Below, one piece after another: positions 59,748-64,000 of a stretch of 64,000 nucleotides of DNA. The stretch's first letter is position 1, and each line of letters begins with the position of its first letter. The notes below the pieces were generated by a model that was not told where the DNA came from, searched no databases, and saw only the letters and a list, made by a program, of their open reading frames with translations. Source of the stretch: Carnobacterium viridans (lineage in GTDB: Bacteria > Bacillota > Bacilli > Lactobacillales > Carnobacteriaceae). Location: contig NZ_FNJW01000008.1 in the NCBI RefSeq assembly GCF_900102725.1, forward strand, positions 1,948,501-2,012,500, given 5' to 3'. Both the position numbers and the translations under genes were made by a program.

Positions 59748-62281
59748 TTGTCATTCACCTCCAAAGTAAAGAGATTCCTTAAGTCATCGTTACTCATTTC
59801 TGTCAGCCAATTCTCGCCGCTTGTTTCAGTAATCAAATCATTAGAAAGTTGTGTTTTTTCTGTTAATAGTTCGTCGATTTTTTCCTCAATCGTTCCACTA
59901 GTCACAAATTTATACACAAAGACATTTTTTTCTTGCCCAATTCGAAATGCTCGATCGGTTGCTTGGTTTTCAACGGCTGGATTCCACCATCGGTCAAAGT
60001 GGATGACATGGTTTGCAGCCGTTAAGTTCAGACCGACACCGCCAGCTTTAATAGAGAGTACCATATAAGGTGTGTACGTATCAGGATCGTTGAATTGATC
60101 AACCAGCTCACCGCGTTTTTTTACGGGAACTCCGCCGTGCAAGACCAACCCCGATTGGCCAAAAACTTCTGCTAAAAATACATTGAGCGGTTCGCACATT
60201 TCCTTAAATTGTGTGAAAATCAAGACTTGTTCGTGCTTGTCACGAATCGTTTCGCAAATGCTCTGTAAGGCTTCAAATTTCCCACTGAGTTTTGGTTTGA
60301 ATTCTTGATTGCCTAAATACTGGTCTGGGTGATTGCAAATTTGTTTGAATTTAGAAATAGCCGCTAATACTAAACCTTTTCGTTGAATTCCTTCAGTTTC
60401 TGCCATCGATTTTTCGATATCTCGCTGAAGTCCTTTATACAAGGCAATCTGTTTTTTGGAAAGCGAAACGTATTCTTTCTGTTCATTTTTTTCCGGCAAA
60501 TCGGAAATAATGCGTCGATCAGTTTTCAGCCGTCTAAGAATAAATGGCGAGATCATTTGGCGTAACGCTCCATAGTCGGTGCCTTTTTTGATTTGTTTTG
60601 CGAATTCTGCTTTTGATCCTAACAATCCGCTATTTAAAAAGTCAAACACACTCCATAAATCTGAAAGTCGATTTTCAATTGGCGTTCCGGTCATCGCGAT
60701 TTTTGCGTTGGCTTGCAGGGCTTTGATACTTTTAGTCTGCTTAGTTCCCGGGTTTTTAATGGCTTGGGCTTCATCTAAAATTAGAAGATCAAACTGTTCT
60801 TCTTTGAGTGCTTCCATTCTAGCAACCATGCCATACGTCGTGATAAACAAGTCAGCTTCTACATCTTGAACGAAGGTATTCTTTCCGTGCAAAATTTGTA
60901 TCTGTAAATGGGGTGCAAAGCGGGCAGCTTCTTTCTTCCAATTTTCCAGTAAAGAAGCCGGGATAACTAAAAGAGCCCGTTTGTTTTCTTGACGCAGAGA
61001 ATCTAGCAGAGCCAAGATTTGAACCGTTTTTCCTAAGCCCATATCATCTGCTAATAAGGCGCCAAAAGTCTGTTCTTGCATAAAGTTTAACCAGTTGTAT
61101 CCTACTAGCTGATACGGCCGCAAACTTGCTTGAAAAGATTTTGCAGGTTGTTCTTGTTTGATTTGAGTAGGAGTGATCATTTGCTGGAAAACGGTTTGCA
61201 GCCATTGGCCATTCGTTGTTTCAATCAGAGAGTCGTTTTCTTCAGCGTCAGAAAGTTGTTGCTGCCGCAAAGCATCAAACAAGGTCCATTCGCTGTTTTC
61301 TTTCGTATCATAAGTTGTTAACAGCTGCTGCAGTTTTTCGTGGTTGATTTCAACCCATTTGCCTTTCAAGAAAGCCAATCCTTCATTTTGATGCAATAAG
61401 TCTTCAATTTCTGCTTTTGAGTATCGTTCTTCACCTAGATAGATTTCAGGTTTGCCCTCTAACAGAGCCTCTATTCCAATACTGCTCGGTTTTGTATCTC
61501 CAATGGTCACTTTAATGGTTGTTTTGCGCTCTTTTTTCCAAAAATCAGGAATGCGGCAAATGACTCCTTGTTCTTCATAAAGCGGCGTTTCTTTCAAAAA
61601 TTGATAAGCTTCGTTTTCGTTGAATCTCAGTGGCGAAAATAATTCTCCGGATTCGACCAATTGAGAGATGAAAACAGACTCATTAGCTACCCGTCCAACA
61701 GCAGATAGTAAAGAAAGCATCTCGGAAGAATCATTGAATTCTGCAAGTGCATTTTTTAGCGGCATGTGACTGACTTTGTCTTTGTATTTAGTAGCATAAG
61801 TAGCTAGAAAAGCGAAAGGAAAGCCTTCTTGTTTGCTTTCGACCAAGTGAAAGTAAACTCTGCCCGCAACAATTAAGGACCTGTTTTTTGATTGAATATA
61901 TTCAGAAACACTGCTTTGAAGATGACTCAGCTCTTCACTAAAAATCGCTGCTAATTCCTGATGAACGTCTTTCAACCATTGAACAGTAATAAATTCATAG
62001 CCTGTAACAAAAGGAGCCTTGTTCATAAGCTGTTGATAAACCGTTTCTGAAGGGAAACGAAAGGTACGAGTCACTTCAATTTCTCCGTCATTTTTTAACG
62101 CAGATACAAACTCTTGCGCTACATTGATTAAATAAGCAATCGAGACATCCGTTTCTACTGATTCTGTAGAAAAACTTTGCTCATAAAGAGTCTGAAAAGG
62201 TGCATCTTTCAATGCATATTCATAGTCTACTTCCGGGTTTTCAATATAAAATCCTTTTTCTGAAAAAATTGCTTGTGCCAT
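59744..62281 (-). CDS. SNF2/HepA family helicase-like ATPase
   Basis: An 845-residue SWI2/SNF2 ATPase. The N-terminal 390 residues resemble the SNF2-associated domain of Firmicutes HepA-like proteins. The motor has LADDMGLGKTVQ (Walker A), LLILDEAQAIKN (DEAQ), TGTPIENRLSDLWS and the C-terminal LSIKAGGVGLNLTAANHV. Such proteins translocate on DNA and remodel protein-DNA complexes; the exact role here is not known. It is in an operon with the SWIM protein gene. Confidence 0.92.
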   Translation of the reverse strand: MAQAIFSEKGFYIENPEVDYEYALKDAPFQTLYEQSFSTESVETDVSIAYLINVAQEFVSALKNDGEIEVTRTFRFPSETVYQQLMNKAPFVTGYEFITVQWLKDVHQELAAIFSEELSHLQSSVSEYIQSKNRSLIVAGRVYFHLVESKQEGFPFAFLATYATKYKDKVSHMPLKNALAEFNDSSEMLSLLSAVGRVANESVFISQLVESGELFSPLRFNENEAYQFLKETPLYEEQGVICRIPDFWKKERKTTIKVTIGDTKPSSIGIEALLEGKPEIYLGEERYSKAEIEDLLHQNEGLAFLKGKWVEINHEKLQQLLTTYDTKENSEWTLFDALRQQQLSDAEENDSLIETTNGQWLQTVFQQMITPTQIKQEQPAKSFQASLRPYQLVGYNWLNFMQEQTFGALLADDMGLGKTVQILALLDSLRQENKRALLVIPASLLENWKKEAARFAPHLQIQILHGKNTFVQDVEADLFITTYGMVARMEALKEEQFDLLILDEAQAIKNPGTKQTKSIKALQANAKIAMTGTPIENRLSDLWSVFDFLNSGLLGSKAEFAKQIKKGTDYGALRQMISPFILRRLKTDRRIISDLPEKNEQKEYVSLSKKQIALYKGLQRDIEKSMAETEGIQRKGLVLAAISKFKQICNHPDQYLGNQEFKPKLSGKFEALQSICETIRDKHEQVLIFTQFKEMCEPLNVFLAEVFGQSGLVLHGGVPVKKRGELVDQFNDPDTYTPYMVLSIKAGGVGLNLTAANHVIHFDRWWNPAVENQATDRAFRIGQEKNVFVYKFVTSGTIEEKIDELLTEKTQLSNDLITETSGENWLTEMSNDDLRNLFTLEVNDK

Positions 62282-62413
62282 GTATTTTTAGCCCTTTCTT
62301 TTGAATTATCCGATTGAGAAATTAGAAAAGTACCAATCGGAATAAAGATTTCTTTTAGAGTATTATACGATTTTTAATATCAAACTGAAAGCAAGAGAGA
62401 AATTTTTAGTTTT

Positions 62414-62463
62414 CAAAACCTAATAGTAAATACATTGTATTTACTATTAGGTTTTGGTAAAAT
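62414..62463 (+). promoter_or_regulatory. Toxin-antitoxin promoter within a 43-bp palindrome
   Basis: Perfect 20-bp arms (62414-62433 and 62437-62456) flank a 3-bp centre. The -35 TTGTAT (62435-62440) and the extended -10 TGGTAAAAT (62455-62463, 17-bp spacing) sit in its right half, so a bound antitoxin complex would cover the promoter. Confidence 0.8.
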
Positions 62464-62493
62464 ATGGGTGAACTAATAAAGGAGATGAGCATA

Positions 62494-62718
62494 ATGAAGA
62501 CTAGAAAACAAGGAAATGCCATTGTATTAACAGTCCCTACGAAGTTCAATCTTCAACCAGATCAAGAATATGTAGCCGTAAAAGGTGAATTAGGAAGTAT
62601 TACTTATGTACCTAAAGTAAATAATATTTTTGAAAAAGCTCTAGAAAATAACGAAACTTTAAGATTTGAGGATGAATTTAACGAGGATAAAAAATTAATT
62701 GGAAGAGAAGAAGTGTAA
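62494..62718 (+). CDS. MazE-like antitoxin (AbrB/SpoVT fold)
   Basis: A 74-residue antitoxin with an N-terminal swapped-hairpin AbrB domain (KTRKQGNAIVLTVPTKFNL) and an acidic C-terminal tail (RFEDEFNEDKK), which usually wraps around the toxin. The ATG at 62494 follows AAAGGAGATGAGC; the ATG at 62464 would include the RBS. It is followed by the toxin gene after a single base. It probably represses its own promoter through the palindrome upstream. Confidence 0.85.
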   Translation: MKTRKQGNAIVLTVPTKFNLQPDQEYVAVKGELGSITYVPKVNNIFEKALENNETLRFEDEFNEDKKLIGREEV

Positions 62719-62719
62719 T

Positions 62720-63094
62720 ATGATTTACTCGATTAATGATTATACACCAAAACAAGGGGATATCGTTTGGATAAATTTTAATCCTAGTGCTGGAAGAGAA
62801 ATTCAAAAGAAAAGGCCGGCTTTAGTTCTTAGCTCAGATGCTTACAATGCCACAACTGGGTTTATACAAGTGTGTCCAATTACGTCCACCAATAAAAGTA
62901 GACCAGGGTTTATTCCTTTATCGAAGGATCATACCATCCATGGAACAATCAATGCGATGCAAATAAAAGGGTTCGATTTTATGGCAAAAGAAAGAGCCGT
63001 GACCTTTGTCGAAAAAGCTACGACTGCCGAATTAGGGATTGTTGCCCAAGTAGCTACCGATATTTTTTCCTTTGATAAGTTGTTAGGAGAATAA
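62720..63094 (+). CDS. MazF/PemK-like toxin
   Basis: A 124-residue endoribonuclease toxin of the MazF/PemK family. The N-terminal GDIVWINFNPSAGREIQKKR is typical, with the conserved Arg in KKRPALVLSS and the Thr/Ser in CPITSTNKSRPG. These cut mRNA at short specific sequences that cannot be predicted here. The ATG at 62720 immediately follows the antitoxin stop; the upstream frame from 62699 is antitoxin sequence. The module seems intact. Confidence 0.9.
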   Translation: MIYSINDYTPKQGDIVWINFNPSAGREIQKKRPALVLSSDAYNATTGFIQVCPITSTNKSRPGFIPLSKDHTIHGTINAMQIKGFDFMAKERAVTFVEKATTAELGIVAQVATDIFSFDKLLGE

Positions 63095-63145
63095 GAACCT
63101 TAAAAGTAATTTATCCGCTACGAATCTTAAAATTTTATCATGTGT

Positions 63146-63544
63146 CTACATTGCCATCCAACTGGGCTCCAAGGTATTTCCATCTGGATCTTGTACTTCA
63201 AGTCCAAACATTTGGTCTTCAGACATCCCCATGTCTACTTTATGGAAATCACCGCCATTGGCTTTGGCTGTTTCAGCAAATTTTTTGACTGCATCAGCAC
63301 TTTCTAGACTAAATGCAATTAGAGAGCTGCTAGTGGTTTGAGTATCAGCAATTGTTTTATCTTTAATGAAACGGCTATAAAATTCGTGATTTAGTAGCAT
63401 GATCCAAAAATGATCATCCCAAACCATTGCGACAGCTTCATCATTTGAGAATTCGTTATTTTTAGTAAAACCTAATTTTTCATAGAATGCAGCAGAGCGA
63501 TTGACATCAGATACAGGGAAATTTACAAAAACCATTGTTGGCAT
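63146..63544 (-). CDS. VOC family (glyoxalase-like) protein
   Basis: A 132-residue vicinal-oxygen-chelate protein: VNFPVSDVNRSAAFYEKLGF at the start and VQDPDGNTLEP at the end, the two halves of the betaalphabetabetabeta fold. Close homologues are annotated as lactoylglutathione lyase-like, but substrate and metal use cannot be told. It is convergent with the toxin gene and monocistronic. RBS GGAGGAT. Confidence 0.88.
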   Translation of the reverse strand: MPTMVFVNFPVSDVNRSAAFYEKLGFTKNNEFSNDEAVAMVWDDHFWIMLLNHEFYSRFIKDKTIADTQTTSSSLIAFSLESADAVKKFAETAKANGGDFHKVDMGMSEDQMFGLEVQDPDGNTLEPSWMAM

Positions 63545-63787
63545 AAAAATCCTCCATTCTCTTCATAGACTGATTTTATTACAAGTAAAGCATCTCACGA
63601 GGAAACTTTTTTGTCAAAAATAGGAGATTAAATTGCGCTAGTCATTCTAAGATGTCTGCCCAGTCTACATGAGTAAGGAATAAAGGCTAAAACCGATAAA
63701 TTGGTGAGAGGCTCTGAGCTTTATCCCGTTAAAAAAAGAAGCTCTTCTATTATACTTAGGTAGAGAAGGTAGTAGGAGGTAACTAAG

Positions 63788-64000
63788 ATGAAAAAAATGA
63801 TTAAGGGAACGAATCATGCGTCTATTGCAGTGGAAGATGTAGGAGATGGGCAGCCAATTGTTTTCTTGCATGGATGGCCGTTTGATCATCAGATGTTTGA
63901 ATACCAATACAATTACTTTTTGCCTAGAGGGTATCGCATGATTGGAATCGACTTTCGTGGGTTTGGTGAGTCAGATTTAGTGATTGAAGATTACGGCTAC
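63788..64000 (+). CDS. Alpha/beta hydrolase, 5' part
   Basis: The first 71 residues of an alpha/beta hydrolase, cut by the window edge. The oxyanion motif VFLHGWPFDH and IGIDFRGFGESD are typical of the chloroperoxidase-like/haloperoxidase group. The nucleophile elbow lies beyond the window. The RBS is GTAGGAGGTAAC and a -10-like TATACT is at 63751-63756. Confidence 0.85.
   Translation, partial: MKKMIKGTNHASIAVEDVGDGQPIVFLHGWPFDHQMFEYQYNYFLPRGYRMIGIDFRGFGESDLVIEDYGY

Overview
The window looks like a chromosomal segment of a low-GC Gram-positive bacterium of the Lactobacillales, most likely Carnobacteriaceae (Carnobacterium-like). The basis is the AT-rich sequence, strong AAGGAGG-type ribosome binding sites, T-box riboswitches, a sufCDSUB cluster, a DUF2969-like gene near rodA, a class III fructose bisphosphatase and an Enterococcus-like tmRNA tag. 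The genus is an inference from gene content; no alignment was run.

Layout. 1-2.6 kb: 3' part of a LevR-type PTS regulator and an orphan mannose-family EIIB. 2.8-6.3 kb: serC, serA and a DUF1015 gene. 6.4-11 kb: secG, esterase, rnr, smpB, glutathione peroxidase. 11.2-14.8 kb: fbp, a histidine phosphatase and a HAD phosphatase. 15-20.3 kb: argCJBDF with a promoter and candidate ArgR operator, then tmRNA on the minus strand. 21-26.5 kb: a small unknown gene, ald, a DUF2969-like gene, a YihY family gene, rodA, an ArsC-like gene and gcvH. 26.5-29.5 kb: Met T-box and metNPQ. 29.6-33.7 kb: a LacI-type regulator divergent from a GH4 phospho-glucosidase and a cellobiose-type EIIC, with cre sites. 33.8-36.3 kb: three PH-domain membrane protein genes. 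36.6-42.8 kb: a glutamine amidotransferase-like hydrolase and sufCDSUB.

42.8-59 kb is more accessory. It holds a frameshifted OLD-family nuclease, a peptide ABC transporter, decayed genes (flavodoxin-fold oxidoreductase, Crp/Fnr-like), a DEAD-box helicase, an iron/siderophore-type ABC transporter, and a truncated dehydrogenase followed by a 52-bp tandem repeat. 59-64 kb carries a SWIM/SNF2 pair, a MazEF-like toxin-antitoxin module under a 43-bp palindrome, a VOC protein and the start of an alpha/beta hydrolase.

The most unusual system is the peptide transporter at 45.05-52.19 kb. Its binding protein appears circularly permuted: the segment that normally forms the C-terminal part of the family lies just after the lipobox. 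Both permeases carry large N-terminal extensions. The permease/binding-protein operon is preceded by a T-box whose specifier (TGC) and discriminator-pairing base both point to tRNA-Cys, so it is probably induced by cysteine starvation. A divergent gene encodes a fused two-domain ATPase that would complete the transporter.
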